From Acinetobacter marinus (GTDB taxonomy: Bacteria > Pseudomonadota > Gammaproteobacteria > Pseudomonadales > Moraxellaceae): DNA of 64,000 nucleotides. Under the pieces are notes generated by a model. That model did no database searches. It was not told the DNA's origin and saw only the letters and a list, made by a program, of their open reading frames with translations. A program made the position numbers and the translations under genes. The DNA is taken from NCBI RefSeq assembly GCF_900096915.1, contig NZ_FMYK01000003.1:431359-495358 (forward strand), in the 5' to 3' direction. Below, piece by piece: positions 43,531 to 51,670 of this stretch (the stretch's first letter is position 1; each line of letters opens with the position of its first letter).

Positions 43531-45579
43531 TTATCGTCTATGTGGGGGAGCAGGATGTGCTAAAAGCGATTGTGTGACTTTAACGATCGTGCCTTTGCTA
43601 CTTGATTCAATATGTAATGTGGCATTGGTTTTAACTAAGCGGATTTGCATGCTACGCAAACCGACACTGATGCCAGATTTTGCGACCGCATCAACATCAA
43701 AGCCGATACCATCATCGATAATTTCCAAAATCAATTGTGAATGATTGACATAATACAATTCCACTTTGACGTGGCTGGCTTGGCTATGTTTAATGATATT
43801 GGTCAATGATTCTTCAATTACTCTGAGTAAAGTCAAACAATCCAGCGCAGTCGGCTGTACCATCCATTGTTCAGGAAATCGCCATGTTGATGCGATATCG
43901 AGTTCATCAAAAATCTGCATAAAACGATAACGAATCGCAGCGCCCCAAATCATCGGTGTTTCAGGGACACTGTTATTCGAGCTCGAGCCTGTATCGATAA
44001 TTTGACGTAAATCATCACGAAGTACTTTAAGCATCGATAAAAATTGCTGATTGCTGAGGTTGCTTGGGCTTTGATCAATAATCGCCATAGAGCGTACCAG
44101 TGAGCCACCTAGTCCATCGTGTAAATCATGCGCCAAATGCATGCGCTCTTGTAGGCGAATATTATCAAGTTCCAGTCGATGCTGCGTATTCAAAGACAGC
44201 TCTAAGGCTTTGGTGGCTTGAAGTACGTTTTCAGCCAAAGTCTGATTGAAATGTTCAATTTTTCGGATATTTTGTGCCAGACGCATCGCAAGAATGATGG
44301 CGATGAGTAGTGTGGTAATCGGGGCGGTATAGGCGGATAGCGGATAGGCATCATTTAATTTGATTAAATATAATGCATCATGCACGGTAATGAATGCATA
44401 GAAGATAAATACCACTGCCAACAAATAGGATTCATGCTTTTTGGCACGATAAGCCAGCCAAGGATAGCTTAGATACAAACTTAACAACACCACAATGCTA
44501 CTGGCAAAGCAAATCAAAATATACGTTCGCAGATGTTCATCGCTGGTCAAAAATCCTGCTACAGAGAAAGCTGCTAAACAGAAAATTAAAAATCGTTCAA
44601 GATAGACAAACTTTTGAAGCGCCAAACGCCACGCATAAAAGCAAGAGAAAACACTGAATCCAAACAACAACACCGAATTGATTCGTGCAATCTGCAAGGC
44701 AGTTAGCCCCAATGGGCTGACGATCATTACTGTGCTACTCATAAACACCACCCAGAACAGTGACGTCAGTGCAAACCAGCCAAAAACAGTTTCTTGTCGC
44801 CGAAATAGCCAAACTAAAAATGCAATGATACCCAGCGTAAACGAAAAGATCAGATTAAAAAAATGTAGTACACGTTGTTCATACCACAATTTTTGAAAGA
44901 TCGGCATGACCACGTCATCGTCACCTAAAAATACTTTGCCCAATCCAGAGTTCTGTGTTGGCACAGCGACGACTCGAATCCAAAACACATTTTCACCCTG
45001 TTTTAAACTTGACGCAGGCAAACTCCAGTTACGTGGCATATTCCAACTTCGAGACAGTGGTTCAACCAATGAACGGTCTTGCCACAACAGGTCGTCATTG
45101 ATAAAGATTTGCCCAGCCATGTTGATGCTACTAATAACTAGGGTCACTGGTGTGCTATGCGGTGTAGGGCAGTGGTATGTCCAGCGGATTTTGTACCACA
45201 CACTGCCTGAATAATCTTGCCAATAGTGATCGATATAATCTGGAAATTGCGATACGGTCTGCCAACCCGTATTCGGTTTGTTTAAAACATGATGAGGTTC
45301 TGCTTGGGCAATTTCACTGGAAATGATCTGCGTTTGGCAAGTTGTTGTAAGCGAGGAAGATATTCGGTGTGATGAATCTGTGGACGATAAAGAGATGTTG
45401 GCATGTGCGGGCACAGCACATAGTAATAAACTGAATAAAAAAAGACGGAATACACGAAAACGAAATATACAAAAGCGAAGTAAATTCTTTAAGAAAGCAA
45501 TCCCATACTGCGTGCGGTGTTGATGGCTTTGGCACGATTGGAGACCGACAGTTTTCGATAGATATGTTTGATATGACAT
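43531..45579 (-). CDS. NarL-type sensor histidine kinase with 7TMR-DISM membrane part
   Basis: A sensor of up to 682 residues. The signal-like hydrophobic segment LFLFSLLLCAVPAHA comes first, then a jelly-roll extracellular domain of 7TMR-DISMED2 type (about 100-230), and seven membrane helices (about 240-430). A HisKA_3 dimerisation domain has phosphoacceptor HDLHDGLGGSL. The HATPase domain has VIEESLTNIIKHSQAS (N box) and IIDDGIGFDVDAV (G box). The only ATG in frame is at 45579, which lies inside the response-regulator gene, a 91-base overlap. It would put some 30 polar residues before the hydrophobic segment, so the true start is uncertain. Confidence 0.85.
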   Translation of the reverse strand: MSYQTYLSKTVGLQSCQSHQHRTQYGIAFLKNLLRFCIFRFRVFRLFLFSLLLCAVPAHANISLSSTDSSHRISSSLTTTCQTQIISSEIAQAEPHHVLNKPNTGWQTVSQFPDYIDHYWQDYSGSVWYKIRWTYHCPTPHSTPVTLVISSINMAGQIFINDDLLWQDRSLVEPLSRSWNMPRNWSLPASSLKQGENVFWIRVVAVPTQNSGLGKVFLGDDDVVMPIFQKLWYEQRVLHFFNLIFSFTLGIIAFLVWLFRRQETVFGWFALTSLFWVVFMSSTVMIVSPLGLTALQIARINSVLLFGFSVFSCFYAWRLALQKFVYLERFLIFCLAAFSVAGFLTSDEHLRTYILICFASSIVVLLSLYLSYPWLAYRAKKHESYLLAVVFIFYAFITVHDALYLIKLNDAYPLSAYTAPITTLLIAIILAMRLAQNIRKIEHFNQTLAENVLQATKALELSLNTQHRLELDNIRLQERMHLAHDLHDGLGGSLVRSMAIIDQSPSNLSNQQFLSMLKVLRDDLRQIIDTGSSSNNSVPETPMIWGAAIRYRFMQIFDELDIASTWRFPEQWMVQPTALDCLTLLRVIEESLTNIIKHSQASHVKVELYYVNHSQLILEIIDDGIGFDVDAVAKSGISVGLRSMQIRLVKTNATLHIESSSKGTIVKVTQSLLAHPAPPHRR

Positions 45580-46187
45580 TCGACGGTATATCTCGATAGG
45601 CAGATTTTATCGGCAATTTCTTTATTACTTAGCCCTTGCGCAACATGCTCTAAAATTTCTAATTCCCGTGAAGATAGCAAATGATGCTCAGGAAGCAGCT
45701 GATCTGATTTTTGCTTTGCGACGACTAGCTTACTCAGGATTTGTTGTGCAATAAATGGGTCAATCGGCGCGCCACCTCGCAACAGACTGCGTATTGATAA
45801 TGAGACTTCAAAGTCATCACGTTCTTTCAGCACATAGCCCGTTGCACCTGCTTGAATGGCGTTTAAAATCGCCTCTTGTGTCGACCATGCAGAAATCACC
45901 AAAATTAAGCTACTTGGGTCTTGTCGATGTAATGCTTCGATCAATGTCGTGCCATGACCATCAGGCAAGCCTAGATCAACCAAAGCAAAAGCGATGTGGT
46001 GCTTGGCAATTATCTGCATGGCTTCTTTGAGATTACTGGCAATCAGCAACACATCCTGTTCGTAGCCCAAATGACGCAAAATCCCTTTGAGGCGTTGTTG
46101 CATGATAGCGTCATCTTCGAGAATGAGCACAGGCACGGGCAGATTCACATCATTATTTAGCAAGAGTACACTCATCTTTTGTGGCAT
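45489..46187 (-). CDS. NarL/FixJ-type response regulator
   Basis: A 232-residue regulator. Its receiver domain has acidic LEDDAIM, phosphoacceptor Asp in ALVDLGLPDG near residue 73, and conserved Lys in YVLKERDD near 122. A LuxR-type HTH follows (SSRELEILEHVAQGLSNKEI and CLSRYTVECHIKHI). It partners the histidine kinase overlapping its 3' end. The pair is convergent with the pilus operon, whose last stop is only 34 bases from the kinase stop, making control of the pilus an attractive but unproven inference. Confidence 0.9.
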   Translation of the reverse strand: MPQKMSVLLLNNDVNLPVPVLILEDDAIMQQRLKGILRHLGYEQDVLLIASNLKEAMQIIAKHHIAFALVDLGLPDGHGTTLIEALHRQDPSSLILVISAWSTQEAILNAIQAGATGYVLKERDDFEVSLSIRSLLRGGAPIDPFIAQQILSKLVVAKQKSDQLLPEHHLLSSRELEILEHVAQGLSNKEIADKICLSRYTVECHIKHIYRKLSVSNRAKAINTARSMGLLS

Positions 46188-46492
46188 GATCGTCTCAGCT
46201 TAGTTGGTTTATTTATTCTCCGCTATCCCTGAAATTGGGGATAACCACTTTTAAAATCCCTTTTGAAATAAAATCATCAGCAAATTGATCGATGAAAAGT
46301 AGAATGCTTATGATCTTAATTTTAAATATATATATTATTGTAAATTAAAAGCACTAAAAAGTGTGAAAAATAATCATTTTCGGATAAAGGGTATGTTTTA
46401 TTACATAATGTTTCATGAACGCTACACAGTTTTGAAGTCTATTCACAAAATTTCGGTATGCTGTGGTCAATAAAAATTTGAGGAAAATGAAG
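46188..46492. other. Intergenic region between the response regulator and the META lipoprotein
   Basis: About 300 bases, very A/T rich around 46315-46375, including TATATATATTATTG. It should hold promoters for both divergent genes. I see no open frame or clear operator. Confidence 0.45.
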
Positions 46493-47281
46493 ATGAAATC
46501 ACAATTATGGTGTGCTGTGCTCGGTCTTTCATTGGCTGGGGTAATGTCAGGCTGTCAAACTACAGCACAAGATCAGACTGCATCATCTACAACTGGATCG
46601 GTAGCACAGGCGGGGGATGCCTCTTTGACACAAACGAAAACACAGATGCTGCAATCCTATGTATGGACGCATCAAGCGAGCGACAGCCCAACAGCAGTTG
46701 TTTTACGTTTTCAGGATGGACGAGTCGCTATCGATGCAGGCTGTAATGGCATGGGGACAGACGTGCAAATTGATGATCAAATCATTAAAGCGGGCAATGT
46801 GATCAGTACCATGAAAGCCTGTGCACCTGAAATCATGAAGCAAGAGCAAATGGCTGGAAAGCTATTTGCCAATCGTGATGTACCGTACGATTTGGATTTG
46901 GCAAATTTGAATAAGCCAGTTTTGATTTTAACGACGACTGAGGGTCAAAAACTCCGCTTTACAAGTCAGCCAACGGCAGAGACGAAATACCAAGGTCAGG
47001 CAGAAATTCAATTTTTAGAAATTGCCCCAGAGACCAAGCAGTGTTCGGGTGTCGGGGTGATGCAGTGTATGCAAGTCCGTGAGATCAAATATCAAGATGG
47101 TAAGAAAATTGCTGTCGGTGATTGGTCGAATTTTTATGGTCAGATTGAAGGTTATCAACATCAAGATGGCATTCGTAATATCGTCCGTGTCAAACGCTTT
47201 ACCTTAAAAAATCCTGCAGCTGATCAATCAAAGTATGCTTATGTACATGATTTAACCGTTGAAGCTGAACAAGTGAAATAA
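46493..47281 (+). CDS. META-domain lipoprotein with DUF4377-like C-terminal domain
   Basis: A 262-residue lipoprotein: signal MKSQLWCAVLGLSLAGVMSGC, where the Cys is the lipidation site. A META (HslJ-like) domain spans about 40-140 (QSYVWTHQASDSP, VAIDAGCNGMGTDVQI). The second domain, beginning near YQGQAEIQFLEIAPETKQC, resembles DUF4377. The Ser-Gly-Ala-rich linker after the lipid Cys is typical of outer-membrane lipoproteins. ATG 46493 has GAGG at nine bases; an ATG at 46487 is also possible. HslJ-type proteins are linked to stress or heat tolerance but their activity is unknown. Confidence 0.83.
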   Translation: MKSQLWCAVLGLSLAGVMSGCQTTAQDQTASSTTGSVAQAGDASLTQTKTQMLQSYVWTHQASDSPTAVVLRFQDGRVAIDAGCNGMGTDVQIDDQIIKAGNVISTMKACAPEIMKQEQMAGKLFANRDVPYDLDLANLNKPVLILTTTEGQKLRFTSQPTAETKYQGQAEIQFLEIAPETKQCSGVGVMQCMQVREIKYQDGKKIAVGDWSNFYGQIEGYQHQDGIRNIVRVKRFTLKNPAADQSKYAYVHDLTVEAEQVK

Positions 47282-47320
47282 TGTACAGATAATTTTTTAC
47301 ACATTGTTCAGCCGTGAATG

Positions 47321-47352
47321 ACAACAGCCAAATCTAAGGATTTGGCTGTTGT
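47321..47352. terminator. 14-base inverted repeat between convergent genes
   Basis: ACAACAGCCAAATC and GATTTGGCTGTTGT are exact complements around TAAG. The hairpin lies between the META lipoprotein stop and the rsmI stop and is strong enough to terminate in both directions, although a T tract is missing. Confidence 0.6.
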
Positions 47353-47413
47353 GTTATGGGGCATTTGAAATCCGATCTGATTTAAATTGTGCCTGATCTA
47401 AATTGTGACGGGT

Positions 47414-48253
47414 TTAGATTTTATCTTGCAGTTCCAAGGCACGTTGATAGAGCGCTTTTTTCTTCAGCCCAGTGAGATCAGACGCCAGTTGTGAAGCGGC
47501 TTTGATGCTTAAATCTTGTAGTAAGCGTAGCAATAATTGATCGACTTTTTGCTGTTCATGGTCGACTTCATCGTCACTGCCTGCGATGACCAAGACCATT
47601 TCACCTTTTTGTTGATTGTGATCGGCTTTGACCCAAGTCAGTAGTTCTGCAACGGGCTTTTGCACGATGGTTTCAAAGGTTTTGGTAATTTCACGGGCAA
47701 AGCCAATACGGCGCTGTGCACCAAATATGTTTTGCAGATCTTCCAGACAATCAACAATACGATGCGGTGCTTCGTAGAGAATCAATGTTTCGCTGTGATC
47801 CTTGAGTTGTTCGAGCTGTGCCTGACGTTGGCTGGCTTTGGCAGGCAAAAAACCGACAAATAAAAAGCGATCACTCGGTAGTCCAACACTTGACAGTGCG
47901 GCGATGGCTGCACATGCCCCTGGAATCGGTGTGACACGGATGCCTGCCTGCTGTGCGGCACGTACCAAGCGAAATCCAGGATCACTGATTAATGGCGTGC
48001 CTGCATCACTGATTAAAGCGACATTTTCACCATTTTGTAACTTTTGGATAATTGCATTGATTTTGTGTTCTTCATTATGATCGTGCACTGCAGTCAACGG
48101 CGTAGTGATGTTATAATGTTTGAGCAGAGGGGCGGACTGTCGTGTATCTTCTGCCGCTATGAGCGAAACAGATTCTAAAGTAGAGATGGCACGGTATGTC
48201 ATGTCATCTAAGTGCCCAATCGGGGTAGCAACGACGAATAATTGAGCACTCAT
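47414..48253 (-). CDS. rsmI: 16S rRNA (cytidine1402-2'-O)-methyltransferase
   Basis: RsmI methylates the ribose of C1402 in 16S rRNA. The 279-residue protein has the tetrapyrrole-methylase-like fold: VVATPIGHLDDMTYRAI near 7, AAEDTRQSAPLLKHYNI near 37, ALISDAGTPLISDPGF near 80 and LPSDRFLFVGFLPAKASQR near 120. ATG 48253 (MSAQLFVVATPIG) is the family start; the frame is open 59 codons further up but that part overlaps the divergent lpoA-like gene. Only 13 bases separate the two start codons, as in the E. coli rsmI-lpoA arrangement. Confidence 0.95.
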   Translation of the reverse strand: MSAQLFVVATPIGHLDDMTYRAISTLESVSLIAAEDTRQSAPLLKHYNITTPLTAVHDHNEEHKINAIIQKLQNGENVALISDAGTPLISDPGFRLVRAAQQAGIRVTPIPGACAAIAALSSVGLPSDRFLFVGFLPAKASQRQAQLEQLKDHSETLILYEAPHRIVDCLEDLQNIFGAQRRIGFAREITKTFETIVQKPVAELLTWVKADHNQQKGEMVLVIAGSDDEVDHEQQKVDQLLLRLLQDLSIKAASQLASDLTGLKKKALYQRALELQDKI

Positions 48254-48266
48254 AAGGGAAAATTCC

Positions 48267-49238
48267 ATGTTCAAGAAAAAAATGTATCGACCTGTACTTG
48301 CACTCAGTATCGCTTTATCAGGCGTTGGTCTGATGTCGATGGCAAATGCAGAGATTTTGGTTATTTTACCTGAAACTGGACCGATGGCGAATGTCAGTGA
48401 CAGCATCAAGCGTGGTTTGGTGCAAGCCAACCATCAATCGGATAATAAATACACATTCAAGTTTGTGAATGTACACCATCAAAACATTGCCAAAGTGTTA
48501 AAGCAACATGTGAAAAAATCCACACAGCTGGTGATTGGACCACTGGACAAAAATAATGTGGAAGAATTGCTTGCTGCACAGCCAAAAATTCAAACTTTAG
48601 CGCTCAATCAAGTCGAAAAAAATGCCAAAGGCATTTATCAGTTTGCATTATCCAAAGATGAAGATGCGCAGGCACTGACCAAACGCATGCAAAAAGATGG
48701 GGTAAAGCACCTCACCGTATTGCGTGATGCCAATAGTATTGCCCAAACACAGAGTTTTTTTGACGCTATGCAAAAGCTCTGGGGCGACCAAATGCAAGTC
48801 AAAAGTAAAATCGAGAAGAAAAGTAAATGGTCGATTTTTGGTGGTAAAGATGAAGGCGTATTACTACTCGGTTCGGGCAAATGGCTGAGCCAACAAGATG
48901 ATTTACCGAAGCATCGTATTTATACTTTACCGTATGCGATTGAGGAGAAGTATCCGATTGCCAAAGGCATGGTGTATTGTGACACGCCTGCGATTTATAC
49001 CCATCAATGGGCTGATGTGATTGCCGCCTATAAACAAAAACCTGTGTCGATTCCTTATCAACGCTTGATTGCCTTTGGTGCGGATGCGTGGCAAATTAGT
49101 GATGAATTAGTGCAGCGTCAAAACAATCAAACCATTCAATTTCAAGGGCGTACAGGTCAGATACGGATTGTTGACTCGATTCTCTCACGCACACCGCAAT
49201 GTTTTGAGTCGCAAGGCGATAAGCAAAAAGTGCTGTAA
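48267..49238 (+). CDS. LpoA/LppC-like periplasmic-binding-fold protein
   Basis: A 323-residue exported protein: signal MFKKKMYRPVLALSIALSG ... MANA, then a periplasmic-binding-fold domain (ILVILPETGPMANVSDSIKR, TQLVIGPLDKNNVEELL, ALNQVEKNAKGIYQFALS). Position next to rsmI and upstream of yraN and a BON lipoprotein is the classic setting of lpoA, the activator of penicillin-binding protein 1A. It is about half the length of E. coli LpoA (678), keeping only the C-terminal type domain, and it has no lipobox cysteine. Whether it still activates a peptidoglycan synthase is uncertain. Confidence 0.8.
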   Translation: MFKKKMYRPVLALSIALSGVGLMSMANAEILVILPETGPMANVSDSIKRGLVQANHQSDNKYTFKFVNVHHQNIAKVLKQHVKKSTQLVIGPLDKNNVEELLAAQPKIQTLALNQVEKNAKGIYQFALSKDEDAQALTKRMQKDGVKHLTVLRDANSIAQTQSFFDAMQKLWGDQMQVKSKIEKKSKWSIFGGKDEGVLLLGSGKWLSQQDDLPKHRIYTLPYAIEEKYPIAKGMVYCDTPAIYTHQWADVIAAYKQKPVSIPYQRLIAFGADAWQISDELVQRQNNQTIQFQGRTGQIRIVDSILSRTPQCFESQGDKQKVL

Positions 49239-49285
49239 CCAATGCTTTGTGTTGCATGCTTTGTATTATTAGGTTGCATTAATCG

Positions 49286-49933
49286 ATGCCAAAGCCCAGC
49301 CAATCTTTAGATTCGTCAGCATCAAGTTCATCAGTTACAAGGCTAAAGAAGCTGACTTTAGCGAAACTGATTGGCAATTGGGCTGAAGATTTTGCCTTGC
49401 ACTATCTACAACAACACGGTTTACAATTGATTCAGCGTAATTATCATTGTCGTTTTGGTGAGATTGATCTGATCATGCAGGATCAACATTGTCTGTGTTT
49501 TATCGAGGTGCGGGCGAGAGCGTTGCAAAGTTGGGTGGCTGCCGATGAAAGCGTCAATCTACGCAAACAGCAAAAAACCATTAAAGCTGCGCAGTATTTT
49601 TTACAGCAAGATGCTGAATTTGAAGCGTGGGAATGTCGTTTTGATGTGGTGGCGATTGGCTATGATCCGCAAGTGCTGGCGCAATTTAAGCAACAATTCG
49701 CAGTGATTCAGCGCAATAATGACAAAAAATTACTGCAACACAGCCAACAATTGGCTAGATTATCCAACAATAGTCAGGCACAGCATGCCGCAGATTTAGA
49801 TGCTGATCAAAAGCACGATCAGTGCAATCCAGCTATTAAAACAAGATGTGTTGAAGACATCCAATTTGAAAATTTAACGCTTGAAAAAATTCAGCTTGAA
49901 TGGATACAACATGCTTATCTGAGTGAGATTTAA
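49286..49933 (+). CDS. yraN: UPF0102 family protein YraN with long C-terminal insertion
   Basis: The 215-residue product begins with a Ser-rich stretch. It then has the endonuclease-like UPF0102 core: NWAEDFALHYLQQHGLQLIQRNY near 33-55, FGEIDLIMQDQHCLCFIEVR near 60-78, and KQQKTIKAAQYFL near 95. Family members average near 120 residues. Here a polar Gln/Asn/Asp-rich insertion of about 60 residues (roughly 140-195) separates the core from the usual last segment LEWIQHAYL. A restriction-enzyme-like fold is known, function is not. It is transcribed with lpoA upstream and the BON protein downstream. Confidence 0.9.
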   Translation: MPKPSQSLDSSASSSSVTRLKKLTLAKLIGNWAEDFALHYLQQHGLQLIQRNYHCRFGEIDLIMQDQHCLCFIEVRARALQSWVAADESVNLRKQQKTIKAAQYFLQQDAEFEAWECRFDVVAIGYDPQVLAQFKQQFAVIQRNNDKKLLQHSQQLARLSNNSQAQHAADLDADQKHDQCNPAIKTRCVEDIQFENLTLEKIQLEWIQHAYLSEI

Positions 49934-49943
49934 GGAGTTTGAT

Positions 49944-50723
49944 GTGAGAGCAGTTCACATATTGGCATTATCGGCGGTAATTGGGTTAACGAGTGGTTGT
50001 GCGTCATTTATTGCCAGCAATACGTCGGACACCGTAGGCACACTTTCTGGTGAGCGCAGTATCGGTCAGGTGGTGATTGATAATTCGATTGAACGGACTG
50101 CCAAGATCAATATGTATAAGCTCGATCCACGCTTTAAACAAGCCCGTGTCAATATCAATAGCTTTCACAGCAATGTGTTACTGACAGGACAAGTGCCTGA
50201 TGCACACCTAAAACAATTGGCAGAAGACAATCTCAAAGCCATGAGTGATGTAAAAACCATTCATAACTTCTTAACTGTGGGTAATCAAGTCAGCTACGGC
50301 ACCATCATGCAGGATTTGGCGGTGACCACCAATACCAAAGGCTTGATCATGCGTGCGCCTGTGGTGAGCGAAAGTAAAGTTTTGGTGCACACTGAAGATG
50401 CGGTGCTGTATGTGATGGGGCGTCTGAATCAAGCGGAATCTGCTGATCTGCAACAAGTGCTACAAAATGTCGGCAATGTCACCAAAATCGTCACGCTCAT
50501 TGACCCATTGGAATTGACGGCGAATCAACAAAGTCTGATGTCAAACTCGAGCTATAACAGCAGTAATGCCAATACATCTACTCAAGCGGTCGGTGTCGGA
50601 CTTGGTGCAACCACCATGCCCGTGGCGGATGAAACGCCTGTAGCGATTGATCCAAATCAAGAAGAACCTACACAGCAACCTGCAACAAATATTCAATCTG
50701 TACCTGTGAGTGCTGAGCCATAA
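49944..50723 (+). CDS. BON-domain outer membrane lipoprotein (DolP/YraP-like)
   Basis: A 259-residue lipoprotein starting at GTG 49944: TAAGGAGTTTGAT provides the ribosome-binding site, overlapping the yraN stop. The lipobox is LTSGC. Two BON domains follow (about 60-110 with KQARVNINSFHSNVLLTGQV, and 125-195 with VLVHTEDAVLYVMGRL). The C-terminal ~55 residues are low complexity, rich in Ser, Asn, Thr, Gln and Pro. In E. coli the equivalent gene in the rsmI-lpoA-yraN-diaA-dolP region supports outer-membrane integrity; diaA is absent here. Confidence 0.88.
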   Translation: MRAVHILALSAVIGLTSGCASFIASNTSDTVGTLSGERSIGQVVIDNSIERTAKINMYKLDPRFKQARVNINSFHSNVLLTGQVPDAHLKQLAEDNLKAMSDVKTIHNFLTVGNQVSYGTIMQDLAVTTNTKGLIMRAPVVSESKVLVHTEDAVLYVMGRLNQAESADLQQVLQNVGNVTKIVTLIDPLELTANQQSLMSNSSYNSSNANTSTQAVGVGLGATTMPVADETPVAIDPNQEEPTQQPATNIQSVPVSAEP

Positions 50724-50725
50724 TT

Positions 50726-51646
50726 GTGTCCAAACCGTCTTCTTTTTCTCGGCTTAAAAACAAAGTCAACTTAAGCGCAATTCGTCTAAACTCGGCTAAC
50801 TTGAAAAACGTCATCAGTTTAGACTGGTTGCCAAAATGGCGGTGGTATGATTTGCCTAATTACGTGATCAACCAACTCACGGTCGGTGATCATGCCATTT
50901 GTCATCCAGACCTACAATATGCAGACGATCCTCGTCAGCAGCTCGATCTCTATGTACCGCATCAGGCAAGGGCGGATCGTGCGCTGATTTTGTTTGTACA
51001 TGGCGGTTCTTGGCAACATGGCAATAAGCAGGATTATCGTTTTTTGGCACAGAGTTTGGCGCAGTCGGGCTTTTATGTGGTGTGTATGAATTATCGTCTG
51101 GCGCCTGCGCATAAATATGCCGAATTTGTCAGTGATAGCATCTTGGCGAGCAACTGGTTGTTAGATCAAAAGCAAGCGAAGCAGTACGGCTATAATGCCG
51201 ATAAGTTGATTTTGATGGGGCATTCTGCGGGCGCATTTAATATTTATGCGGCGCTGTATCATCCGACATGGCTTACAGGTATTGAACGCCCCGAAGCAAT
51301 CTATGCGGCGATTGGTGTGGCAGGGCCGTATAGCTTTGAACATCGAGGCGATCCGATTGCACAATATGCTTTACCCCAAGATATTGCGCCAGAAGATTTA
51401 ATGCCGAATTATTTTGTTTATCAAAATCAAATTCGGCATTTACTGATTTTAGCGGGCAATGATGTACTGGTTGCAGACAGTAATACCGAACACATGGCAG
51501 ACAGCCTGAGAGCGGTCGGAAATCAGGTGCTGGTCAAAAAGATTGCACATACTCGTCATGTCAATGTCATTGCAACGCTGGCAGAAAAGTTCGCACGATT
51601 TTTCCCGACCAAACGCTTAATGATTGATTTTATTGATCAAGATTAA
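50726..51646 (+). CDS. Alpha/beta hydrolase (carboxylesterase/lipase-like)
   Basis: A 306-residue esterase of the BD-FAE/HSL-like group. The oxyanion motif LFVHGGSW is near residue 92, the nucleophile elbow LMGHSAGAFN near 163, an acid residue in LILAGNDVLVADS near 245 and the catalytic histidine in IAHTRHVNV near 277. GTG 50726 is the probable start, 2 bases after the BON gene stop, with no clear ribosome-binding site, so coupling to that gene is likely. There is no signal peptide; substrate unknown. Confidence 0.87.
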   Translation: MSKPSSFSRLKNKVNLSAIRLNSANLKNVISLDWLPKWRWYDLPNYVINQLTVGDHAICHPDLQYADDPRQQLDLYVPHQARADRALILFVHGGSWQHGNKQDYRFLAQSLAQSGFYVVCMNYRLAPAHKYAEFVSDSILASNWLLDQKQAKQYGYNADKLILMGHSAGAFNIYAALYHPTWLTGIERPEAIYAAIGVAGPYSFEHRGDPIAQYALPQDIAPEDLMPNYFVYQNQIRHLLILAGNDVLVADSNTEHMADSLRAVGNQVLVKKIAHTRHVNVIATLAEKFARFFPTKRLMIDFIDQD

Positions 51647-51670
51647 CTTTGTTTTATGTGATGAAGCGAA

